NCBI RefSeq assembly: GCF_040829825.1
Contig: NZ_JBFOLH010000013.1
Strand: one strand, 5' to 3'
Source of the DNA: Leadbetterella sp040829825
GTDB taxonomy: Bacteria; Bacteroidota; Bacteroidia; Cytophagales; Spirosomataceae
Length of the DNA: 64,000 nt
In this document: piece by piece, positions 27,752-34,383 of the stretch
Numbering within the stretch: position 1 is the stretch's first letter
How the letters are laid out: each line of letters begins with the position of its first letter
The notes under the pieces: generated by a model
What the model was told of the DNA's origin: nothing
Databases searched by the model: none
Seen by the model: the letters and a program-made list of their open reading frames with translations, nothing else
Position numbers and translations under genes: made by a program

Positions 27752-28525
27752 ATGAAGATAGGATTGAACCTGAGAGAAGTACATATCACCCGGTACGTCA
27801 CCCCGCTGCGCGAGGGCGGCTCGCTGCCGGCCATTGCCGAGGCCGATGACGCCTTTCTGTATGTCCTGAAATTTCGTGGCGCAGGCCAGGGCACCAAGGC
27901 CCTGATTGCTGATTTTGTGGGCGGAGAAATAGCCCGGAAGCTGGGCCTGAGAGTGCCGGAAATGGTTTTTGCCTACCTGGACGACCGTTTCGGTAAGACC
28001 GAACCCGACGAAGAGATCCAGGACCTGCTGAAATTCAGCGTGGGCCTGAACCTGGGCATTCATTATTTGTCGGGGGCCATTACCTTTGATCCCGTACTGC
28101 ATCCCGTAGATGCCGGAACCGCATCAGAGATCGTATGGCTGGACGCCTTCCTGACCAATGTGGACCGCACCGCCAAAAATACCAATATGCTGATATGGCA
28201 CCGCGAGCTGTGGCTGATTGATCACGGGGCATCGCTGTATTTTCATCACAACTGGGATACCTGGGAGAAACAGGCCATAAGCCCGTTTAAACCCGTTAAA
28301 GATCACGTTTTACTGAAATATGCTACCCGGCTGGAAGCCGTTAATGCCCGTGCACGGGAAGTAATTACGGAATCGTTTATCGACGAGGTAGTAGCGGCAA
28401 TCCCGTCAGACTGGCTGCTGGAAGATGACGACAGGAAGGTATACGGCGACTTCCTGAAGATACGCCTGAAGAATTCGGAAATATTTGTAAAAGAGGCGGA
28501 AGATGCAAGAGAGGCACTTATATGA
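27752..28525 (+). CDS. HipA-like kinase family protein
   Basis: 257 residues, much shorter than HipA (about 440). It keeps the kinase-like core: K40 in VLKFRG, D138 and N143 in NVDRTAKN, and D157 in LIDHGAS. These match the D..N..D arrangement of HipA-type protein kinases. It lacks the HipA N-subdomain 1. The gene overlaps the following DUF3037 gene by 23 bp, which implies translational coupling. This two-gene arrangement is familiar from databases, but its role is not known to me. Whether it acts as a toxin is not shown. Confidence 0.8.
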   Translation: MKIGLNLREVHITRYVTPLREGGSLPAIAEADDAFLYVLKFRGAGQGTKALIADFVGGEIARKLGLRVPEMVFAYLDDRFGKTEPDEEIQDLLKFSVGLNLGIHYLSGAITFDPVLHPVDAGTASEIVWLDAFLTNVDRTAKNTNMLIWHRELWLIDHGASLYFHHNWDTWEKQAISPFKPVKDHVLLKYATRLEAVNARAREVITESFIDEVVAAIPSDWLLEDDDRKVYGDFLKIRLKNSEIFVKEAEDAREALI

Positions 28526-28886
28526 ATATGCGGTGATCCGGGTAGTGCCCCGCGTGGAACGTGAAGAGTTCTTCAACGTGGGCGTGGTGCTGTATTGTAA
28601 ATCACAGGGTTTTTTAGCGGTAAAATACGAAGTCAACGAGCTGAAATTTCAGGGGTTCTGTACCGGCATGCAGCTGTCTGATCTCAGGGAATATCTGCAC
28701 ACTTTCGGGAAGATCGCCCATGGAGGGAAAGATGCCGGTCCTATAGGCAGGCTCCCCGCTGCCGAGCGTTTCCGATGGCTCACTGCCACCCGCAGCACCG
28801 TTATTCAGACCTCAAAAATTCATCCGGGCCTGACAGCAGATCCGGCGAAGAAACTGGAGCAATTGTTCAGCGAGCTGGTGATTTAG
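28503..28886 (+). CDS. DUF3037 family protein
   Basis: 127 residues, starting ATG at 28503 inside the end of the kinase gene. It carries the DUF3037 hallmark near the start (YEYAVIRVVPRVEREEFFNVGVVL) and TRSTVIQTSKIHPG later. No signal peptide or membrane segment is present. It is probably a partner of the HipA-like kinase (inference from overlap). Alternative roles such as substrate or inhibitor cannot be separated by sequence. Confidence 0.82.
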   Translation: MQERHLYEYAVIRVVPRVEREEFFNVGVVLYCKSQGFLAVKYEVNELKFQGFCTGMQLSDLREYLHTFGKIAHGGKDAGPIGRLPAAERFRWLTATRSTVIQTSKIHPGLTADPAKKLEQLFSELVI

Positions 28887-28934
28887 ATTTGAAAACCAGG
28901 AGCCGGGAGCTTTTAGCTGAAGAGTACTGGATTT

Positions 28935-29099
28935 TTATAATTTTCTTGTTTTTTCTCTGGCAGAAAGCTGAACTTTCTGGAGTTTCCTTTGGATCTTATC
29001 TTTCCGGATGAAATTACTTATTTCCTGTTTTTCCTGTTCTGATGGTATATCAGGAATGAAAACGAAGTCTTTTTCATCTATTTTCGAATAGTTGGGCAT
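28935..29099 (-). CDS. Candidate 54-aa protein
   Basis: The ORF begins MPNYSKIDEKDFVFIPDIPS and ends in a Lys/Arg-rich helix (KIQRKLQKVQ, REKTRKL). It starts 3 nt after the stop of another small ORF, so the two could form an operon. A good promoter lies upstream of the first ORF. I recognise no family. The mixed acidic N-terminus and basic C-terminus resemble small DNA- or protein-binding factors, but that is only a guess. The 583-nt stretch 28887-29469 holds this ORF, its partner and promoter elements, and otherwise nothing recognisable. Confidence 0.4.
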   Translation of the reverse strand: MPNYSKIDEKDFVFIPDIPSEQEKQEISNFIRKDKIQRKLQKVQLSAREKTRKL

Positions 29100-29102
29100 A
29101 AT

Positions 29103-29246
29103 TTAATCAGTTTTCAAAAATTTAGTAATCAATCTCATTGCTGCATTTGTATCCAGAATCATTTTTAATCCTCCGATAGAGCGTGCTCCCAGGGTTTCTT
29201 CATAATGCCTGATTAACCTGCTTTTGGATCCTTTTAAAGTACGCAT
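29103..29246 (-). CDS. Candidate 47-aa protein, first of a small pair
   Basis: The ORF reads MRTLKGSKSRLIRHYEETLG, continues through GARSIGGLKMILDTNAAM, and ends LITKFLKTD. A promoter-like TTTG-N19-TAACTTTA lies 37 nt upstream. The string MILDTN resembles the start of PIN-domain toxins, but the rest of that fold is absent. It may be a remnant or a genuine small protein. There is no database evidence here. Confidence 0.35.
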   Translation of the reverse strand: MRTLKGSKSRLIRHYEETLGARSIGGLKMILDTNAAMRLITKFLKTD

Positions 29247-29282
29247 TGCTACAGGGCAGTTGATTCGTTGATGGATTTAAAG

Positions 29283-29313
29283 TAAAGTTAGAATATTTCA
29301 GGTTTATTTCAAA
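29283..29313 (-). promoter_or_regulatory. Promoter TTTG-N19-TAACTTTA for the small minus-strand pair
   Basis: On the minus strand, TTTG (29313-29310) and TAACTTTA (29290-29283) are separated by 19 nt. This is the Bacteroidota -33/-7 spacing, with one mismatch in the last base of TAnnTTTG. Confidence 0.6.
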
Positions 29314-29420
29314 GGATTACCTGGGGAATATTAGCCTATGGAAACTTTCCTGAAAGATATTCGCCACCGTCAGTAAATGCCGTAATGCTGGGGCACTTTT
29401 AAAATCTTTTACCCTATAGG

Positions 29421-29452
29421 TTTGGTAGATTTAATAGACTGTGCTATTTTTG
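29421..29452 (+). promoter_or_regulatory. Full promoter TTTG-N20-TATTTTTG
   Basis: TTTG at 29421-29424 and TATTTTTG at 29445-29452 are exact matches 20 nt apart. The next ATG is 17 nt downstream, at the start of a 32-aa membrane peptide. Confidence 0.75.
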
Positions 29453-29469
29453 TACCGTCATTAAACAGT

Positions 29470-29568
29470 ATGGTCATGGCGTACTTCACGATAGCATTAG
29501 GAATAGGCCTGATAGGGTACATTATCTACGGCACCTATTCATTTATAAACATTGACCGGGAAGCCTGA
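29470..29568 (+). CDS. Candidate 32-aa single-span membrane peptide
   Basis: The peptide begins MVMAYFTIALGIGLIGYIIY and ends GTYSFINIDREA. It is one hydrophobic helix with a polar, acidic C-terminal tail, the form of small accessory subunits of membrane complexes (KdpF and CydX are examples of the size class). A complete promoter stands directly upstream. No partner complex is encoded nearby. The family is not recognised. Confidence 0.55.
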   Translation: MVMAYFTIALGIGLIGYIIYGTYSFINIDREA

Positions 29569-29610
29569 AAAAAATGTCTCCTGCATTTGAGTAAACAAGC
29601 ACAGGAGACA
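29568..29610 (-). terminator. Terminator of the S9 peptidase gene, also abutting the small peptide gene
   Basis: TGTCTCCTG (29575-29583) and CAGGAGACA (29602-29610) form a 9-bp stem. On the minus strand, seven T residues (29574-29568) follow it, as in a rho-independent terminator. On the plus strand it lies just after the 32-aa ORF and may act on both strands. Confidence 0.85.
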
Positions 29611-29636
29611 CTTTCTAAAGGGTGGGGAGGGGTTTT

Positions 29637-32477
29637 TTAATCCCCGAATCCCCAGTCAATTCCTTTCAACGTAGCCGGAACTCCGCTTTCAATCCATGGA
29701 GCCGCCGGTTTTCCTTTCAGGAAATGATCAAAAAACTGTTGCTGGCGGCGCTGGATGTCTTTCCGGTTCTGGCGTTGTACCAGGTTATGGTCATCCCCGT
29801 TATAGTTCAGCAACCAAACCGGCTTCTGCAATCTTCTCAGGGCAGTAAACATTTCTATTCCCTGGTACCAGGGCACGGCGCCGTCCTGGTCGTTACTCAT
29901 GATCACCACCGGGGTTTTCACATTGGGCAGGTGAAACAGCGGTGAGTTTTCGATATACAGCTCGGGTTTTTCCCACAGGGTGGCCCCGATCCGGCTCTGG
30001 GTTTTTTCATACTGGAACTGGCGGTTCATGCCGCTGCCCCACCGGATTCCCCCGTAAGCCGAGGTCATGTTCACTACCGGCGCGCCCGTCCAGGCGGCAT
30101 CGTACATATCGGTTACGGTGATCAGGTGAGCTACCTGGTAACCGCCCCAGCTCTGGCCCTGGATAGCCATTTTGCCGGCCCATTTGTTCTTTTTCAGCTC
30201 AGCCATGCCCGAATTGATGTATTCTTCGGCTGATTTGCCCGGATGCCCTATGGTATAAACAATATCCGGTGCCAGTACCACGTAACCGTTGCTGACAAAG
30301 AAAGAGATGTTCAGCCTCGAAGGCGTAGGAGCCGGTGCCTGGTAACGGTACAGTCCGTCAGACAGCTTTTCGTAAAAATAAGCGATGATCGGGTAGGTCT
30401 TGTTCGGGTCAAAGTCTTCGGGCTTATACAGGATACCCTCGGCAGCATGGCCGTTAGGGGTTGTCCAGGTATACAGTTCTGCCGTACCCCAGTTGTATTG
30501 CTTTTGCTGAGGATTGGTGGCCGAAAGCTGTGTTTCCGTTACAAAATCTTTGCTGAAGAACAGGTCGGGCGACTGCTCATACCTTTCTTTTGTATAAATA
30601 TAGGCTCCGCCGTCTTTGGCTTCTTTGACCTGTCCGTAGTAGGCTTTCGCCCATACTATTTCTTTGAAGGGCTCTTTTGGTGCCTTTTTGCCCGTTTGCA
30701 GGGTCATCCGGTAGAAGCCGTTTTCTTTATTCGTGTTGTTAAATGCGCTTAAGATAAACGGCGTTTTTTCGTCGAGAACGGTTGGCGAGAAGCGCGATTT
30801 ACGTTCTTTCCAGTCGTCATACCGGTAGGTAATGCGGTTATCCCGGCCTGCGGTCAGCTTAACGGCTCCGGAGCCATCGGTTTTAAACGACCAGATATCG
30901 TATTTGTCGTAGATCCATACTTTATCGTCTCCGGCTGTCCAGCCCGCTATCCCGTAAGCAGCTGGGGTGTCGGGCGAGTCGTTGTCTTCATCGGCAAAAG
31001 AAACCGGGATATCTTTGTTGAGCTGTACGGTAGCACCGGTAGTCAGGTTATGGGTATACCAGTTCTGGTTTTCCCGGTTATACCATAACAGGTATTTCCC
31101 TTCGGGAGAGAGCGATACGTTTCCGCGTATATCTTTAACGATCAGCTTCCGGGAGCCGTTTACGGTAGAAACGGCATATACATCCTGTACGCTTCCGGTC
31201 TGCCATTGGGTTTCTATTCTCCTGCCCACGTCAGTGGTGGCCAGTATAAACTCATTGTCGGCGTCTTCGGTAATGCGGGTATCGGGAAGAGCCTCATCGG
31301 CCAGGGGAATCACTTTCCCGTCAGCATTCATGTCCACTACGGCCAGGTAGCTGCGGTTCAGCTCCCTGCGCAGGTTAACCAGCTGCTGGGGTTGCAGGTA
31401 GTCGTCTTTCCAGTGCCAGATGTCGAGCCTGGCGTTTTCAAATTCCACGAGCGTGGTATCTTTTACGCGGGGAACGGGCGCCAGGCCGAGGAATAGCTTT
31501 TCGCCGTTTTTACTGAAACGGAGGTTGCCCTCGCCGCTGACATACCATTTCTGCGGAACACCCGGGGTGGCTGCCGATACCAGCACTTTTGCCGAGTCGG
31601 CGCTGGTGCCGGTATGATAATAAATTCTGAAATCTTTCTGCAATGACTTTTCCGGTGATTTATCGGCCAGGAAGGCCAGCTTTTCGCCGGTTTCGTCAAA
31701 AGTAAAGCTCTTGAAGGTTCCTTTTCCGGAGGTCAGGTGAACCAGCTGCTTATTGGCCAGGTGGTAACGGAAAACCCCGCCGGTGGTTCCCAGGCTGTCT
31801 TTTTCTTCCGGTTTCCGGGTGAAAACCAGGTAGTTTCCTTTTTTATCGATATCGTACGACTCCACATTGGTGAAAAGCGTGTCTTTGCCCGTTCCCAGGA
31901 GATAAACCACCAGGTTAGTGGTTGGCTTTTTCGGCTTTTCATTCTTCACTTTGGAAGAGTCGGCGGCGGGTTTTGCAGATTTGGCTGTTGAGTCTTTCCG
32001 GGGTTTCTTCTCCGGCACTTCATCGTACAGGTACACCAGGTAGCGGCCGTCTTCTTCGGCCAGCTGGTACGATTTTACATTCGGGAATTTGACCCAGCTT
32101 TTCGTGGCAAAAGAATAAATGGCCAGCGAATCTTTGGGCATGTCCTCTCTTTTCTTTTTGTCGATTTTGGCTTTGCGCGTATCTTTATAGAAAGGAGAAA
32201 TGAGGCTCACAAAGTGTTTTTCGTCAAAGCTGAGCTTGGGAACGGAGGCCCGGGGAAGGCTTAGCAGGGTCTCGTTTTTGTCGGTTTTAAGAAAGAGCTC
32301 TCCGTCGCCCTGCTGGGGAGAAACAACGTAGAAAATCTTATCTCCTTTTTTGGAGATAGCGGTGTTGCCCAGCGACTGCCAGCCGTCGTAGACGCTGTGG
32401 TCAAGGGGCTTTTTCTGGGCCGACGTCTCCGCCGCCAGAAAGAGAAAAAATAAAAATGCGTAAAAGACTTTCATCAT
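29637..32477 (-). CDS. S9 family (prolyl oligopeptidase-like) serine peptidase, secreted
   Basis: 946 residues with signal peptide MMKVFYAFLFFLFLAAETSA, so periplasmic or surface. A long WD/beta-propeller-like region (to about 680) contains a Lys/Ser-rich low-complexity insert (PRKDSTAKSAKPAADSSK). The C-terminal alpha/beta hydrolase has catalytic S776 in GQSWGGYQ, D865 in SNDQDGAVP and H897 in NGDDHNLV. This order is typical of S9 acylaminoacyl or dipeptidyl peptidases that digest short peptides. It lies 70 nt downstream of the M56 gene on the same strand and may be part of that regulon. A 14-bp inverted repeat brackets its start codon. Confidence 0.93.
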   Translation of the reverse strand: MMKVFYAFLFFLFLAAETSAQKKPLDHSVYDGWQSLGNTAISKKGDKIFYVVSPQQGDGELFLKTDKNETLLSLPRASVPKLSFDEKHFVSLISPFYKDTRKAKIDKKKREDMPKDSLAIYSFATKSWVKFPNVKSYQLAEEDGRYLVYLYDEVPEKKPRKDSTAKSAKPAADSSKVKNEKPKKPTTNLVVYLLGTGKDTLFTNVESYDIDKKGNYLVFTRKPEEKDSLGTTGGVFRYHLANKQLVHLTSGKGTFKSFTFDETGEKLAFLADKSPEKSLQKDFRIYYHTGTSADSAKVLVSAATPGVPQKWYVSGEGNLRFSKNGEKLFLGLAPVPRVKDTTLVEFENARLDIWHWKDDYLQPQQLVNLRRELNRSYLAVVDMNADGKVIPLADEALPDTRITEDADNEFILATTDVGRRIETQWQTGSVQDVYAVSTVNGSRKLIVKDIRGNVSLSPEGKYLLWYNRENQNWYTHNLTTGATVQLNKDIPVSFADEDNDSPDTPAAYGIAGWTAGDDKVWIYDKYDIWSFKTDGSGAVKLTAGRDNRITYRYDDWKERKSRFSPTVLDEKTPFILSAFNNTNKENGFYRMTLQTGKKAPKEPFKEIVWAKAYYGQVKEAKDGGAYIYTKERYEQSPDLFFSKDFVTETQLSATNPQQKQYNWGTAELYTWTTPNGHAAEGILYKPEDFDPNKTYPIIAYFYEKLSDGLYRYQAPAPTPSRLNISFFVSNGYVVLAPDIVYTIGHPGKSAEEYINSGMAELKKNKWAGKMAIQGQSWGGYQVAHLITVTDMYDAAWTGAPVVNMTSAYGGIRWGSGMNRQFQYEKTQSRIGATLWEKPELYIENSPLFHLPNVKTPVVIMSNDQDGAVPWYQGIEMFTALRRLQKPVWLLNYNGDDHNLVQRQNRKDIQRRQQQFFDHFLKGKPAAPWIESGVPATLKGIDWGFGD

Positions 32478-32522
32478 AATCAGGTTTTAAAGCCCTAATA
32501 TAAATAATAAAGTCTTTTACGC
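32458..32522 (-). repeat. 14-bp perfect inverted repeat bracketing the S9 peptidase start codon
   Basis: GCGTAAAAGACTTT (32458-32471) and AAAGTCTTTTACGC (32509-32522) are exact complements. In the mRNA the arms enclose a 37-nt loop that holds the leader end and the AUG, and the 3' arm is coding sequence just after the start. Confidence 0.85.
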
Positions 32523-32547
32523 AGGGATTGTTTCGACCAATGAGCGG

Positions 32548-33858
32548 TTATTGTCGAGTACGTGCCTTAGTTACAATATAAACCACCCCGTTTTTGGCTT
32601 TTTCCCCGTAAACAGATTTGACGGCATCGTTTTTAACCACAGACATGGACTCGATCGTCTCGGGGACCAATTTCACAATTTGTTCTTCAGTAACCGGCTT
32701 GCCGTCGAGGATGAAGAGCGGCGATTCGGAAGAGGAAGAAAGACCCCTGAAAATTACCGGTCCTTTTAAGGAGAGCTGATCCTGGTCATCGATCTCATAT
32801 GCTGCAGCTTTGAAAGCAATGCCGGCGTCGGTTTTCAGTTCCACGCTCTCTATCATGGCTTTCTTTTCGGCCTCGTTATAGGTGGCGGTTACCGACCGGG
32901 TCAATCCTGACCGGGTCAATCCTGACTGTGTCAATCCTGACCGGGTCACTCCTGACCGGGTCAACCCTTCACTTTCCTGAGCTTTGGCCAGGGTGTCAAG
33001 CGTTTCTTTCTGGCAGGAAAAAGTTAGTAACCCGGCAAATGCCAGCACCAGCGGAGTCAGCAGCATATAGGCTATCAGCCGGGATTTCGGAGATTGGTTT
33101 TTGTTCATCATATGTATTCTTCTTTTTAAGGTTTTGAATGCAAACTGGTTCCCGGGATAGCTTCCCGGGAAATTGTTCAGGGATATACCCACCAGGCTGT
33201 GCTGGTAAGAGACGCGGTCAATGCCCGAGTTCAGCACCCCGGCATCTACCAGGAATTCCAGGTTGTCTTTTACGCTGAGGTTAAGGAGCTTCACCAGCGG
33301 GTTATACCAGCAGATAATGCTGCAGATTTCGGCAATGATCACGTCAAAGCTGTGCCGTTCACGGGTATGGATATGCTCATGCGCAATGATCTGGTCCATT
33401 TCCGTATCGGAATGGGCTTTCCGGTAAATATAGATCCATTTCCAGAAAGAAAACGGGCTGATCCTGTGTTGGGTGTCCCGGTAGGTGTGCCCGTTAAACC
33501 GGGCTTCTGTAGAGCGGGCATGGATTTTTCCGAGGCTGACAAAGCGCAGGGCAAAGCGGAGGAACAGCAAAATAAAGACGCCGGAAAAGAGATATACCAG
33601 GTAAGGTTCCCAGCGGGTGCCCCCTGCAGCGCTGAGACGGGTAAGGTCAGGAAGGGCGATGGTCACGCCTTCGGCCGGTATCTGAACCATTTTCCGTGCT
33701 TTGAGGAACGGGTAGATTAACGCTGTGAGCATGCCTCCCAGCAGGTAAAACCGGGCCCACCTGAAAAACGTCAGGTTTTTAAGGAGCAGGATATAGCCCA
33801 GGTATACCAGGCTCAGGATCAGGTTGATCTCCAGGAGGTTGGTCCAGAATGTGCTCAT
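32548..33858 (-). CDS. BlaR1-type M56 metallopeptidase with C-terminal TonB-plug-like domain
   Basis: 436 residues. The N-terminal part has several membrane helices (10-25, 36-50, 86-105) and the zinc site H160-E-x-x-H164, with a likely third ligand E177. A last helix (262-281) is followed by an extracytoplasmic tail. The tail begins with five GLTRS-type pentapeptides (298-322) and ends in a carboxyl plug-like domain (LFILDGKPVTEEQI, SMSVVKNDAVKSVYG). M56 sensors cleave a BlaI-type repressor when triggered. The matching repressor gene is directly upstream and overlaps by 4 bp. The inducer is unknown, and no beta-lactamase is adjacent. Confidence 0.88.
   Translation of the reverse strand: MSTFWTNLLEINLILSLVYLGYILLLKNLTFFRWARFYLLGGMLTALIYPFLKARKMVQIPAEGVTIALPDLTRLSAAGGTRWEPYLVYLFSGVFILLFLRFALRFVSLGKIHARSTEARFNGHTYRDTQHRISPFSFWKWIYIYRKAHSDTEMDQIIAHEHIHTRERHSFDVIIAEICSIICWYNPLVKLLNLSVKDNLEFLVDAGVLNSGIDRVSYQHSLVGISLNNFPGSYPGNQFAFKTLKRRIHMMNKNQSPKSRLIAYMLLTPLVLAFAGLLTFSCQKETLDTLAKAQESEGLTRSGVTRSGLTQSGLTRSGLTRSVTATYNEAEKKAMIESVELKTDAGIAFKAAAYEIDDQDQLSLKGPVIFRGLSSSSESPLFILDGKPVTEEQIVKLVPETIESMSVVKNDAVKSVYGEKAKNGVVYIVTKARTRQ
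32894..32968 (-). repeat. Five 15-bp tandem repeats within the M56 gene
   Basis: The unit GACCGGGTCAATCCT is repeated five times (32894, 32909, 32924, 32939, 32954) with few substitutions, encoding SGLTR-like pentapeptides. Copy-number change would keep the frame. Confidence 0.93.
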
Positions 33859-34205
33859 TTTTTGATCATATTTAAAATTTCAGCCAGCTCTTCGGGTTTA
33901 AGCTTTTGCTCTTCGGCAAAGAAGCTCACCATGTCTTTGTACGAATTGCCAAAGTATTCTCCCACAAAGCTGCTCATGAAGCTTCGTTTGTACTCGGTTT
34001 GGGAAATGCACGGAAGGTATTTCTTGGCATTGGCATGCCGTTCATGCATGACGTACCCCTTTTTCTCCAGGTTTTTAACGGTAGAGGCCAGGGTGGTATA
34101 AGGTGTATTCGAATTCATTTCTTCCAGGATGTCTTTGACAAACCCGCCATTGAGCTTCCATACGGCCTGCATGGCTTCTTCTTCCTGTACGGTTAATCGT
34201 TCCAT
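33855..34205 (-). CDS. BlaI/MecI-family transcriptional repressor
   Basis: 116 residues. Winged helix at 1-70 (LTVQEEEAMQAVWKLNGGFVK, TTLASTVKNLEKKGYV), then a dimerisation helix region ending EELAEILNMIKK. The family represses its own operon until an M56 sensor inactivates it. It is the first gene of the operon and overlaps the M56 gene by 4 bp (ATGA). A palindrome covering its promoter is a good operator candidate. Confidence 0.93.
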   Translation of the reverse strand: MERLTVQEEEAMQAVWKLNGGFVKDILEEMNSNTPYTTLASTVKNLEKKGYVMHERHANAKKYLPCISQTEYKRSFMSSFVGEYFGNSYKDMVSFFAEEQKLKPEELAEILNMIKK

Positions 34206-34217
34206 AATTACTAAATT

Positions 34218-34252
34218 TTCGTAAATCTACGAAATGTTCGTAATAATACAAA
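34218..34252 (-). promoter_or_regulatory. BlaI operator overlapping a TTTG-N19-TAGATTTA promoter
   Basis: The palindrome TTCGTA-AATC-TACGAA spans 34218-34233, with a third half-site TTCGTA at 34237-34242. On the minus strand TTTG (34252-34249) and TAGATTTA (34229-34222) are 19 nt apart, so the palindrome covers the -7 box. Autorepression is inferred. Confidence 0.75.
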
Positions 34253-34337
34253 TAGCGGGAAGGTTTTTTGTTTTTGGCGGATATAGGCCTGTCCTTTATG
34301 TTGCGTCTTTTATTACATTTCAGCAGGCTTTGACGTA

Positions 34338-34365
34338 TAATTTTGCAGGTCTACGCGTATCTTTG
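34338..34365 (+). promoter_or_regulatory. Tandem -7 elements upstream of pheT
   Basis: TAATTTTG (34338-34345) and TATCTTTG (34358-34365) are both exact TAnnTTTG matches. The second ends 18 nt before the pheT ATG. Confidence 0.5.
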
Positions 34366-34383
34366 TGAAATTTTTGGGAAAAC

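Noticed and set aside
28775..29011. 78-codon plus-strand ORF after the DUF3037 gene
   Set aside because: It overlaps the DUF3037 gene in another frame, and its tail runs antisense to a better-supported small ORF.
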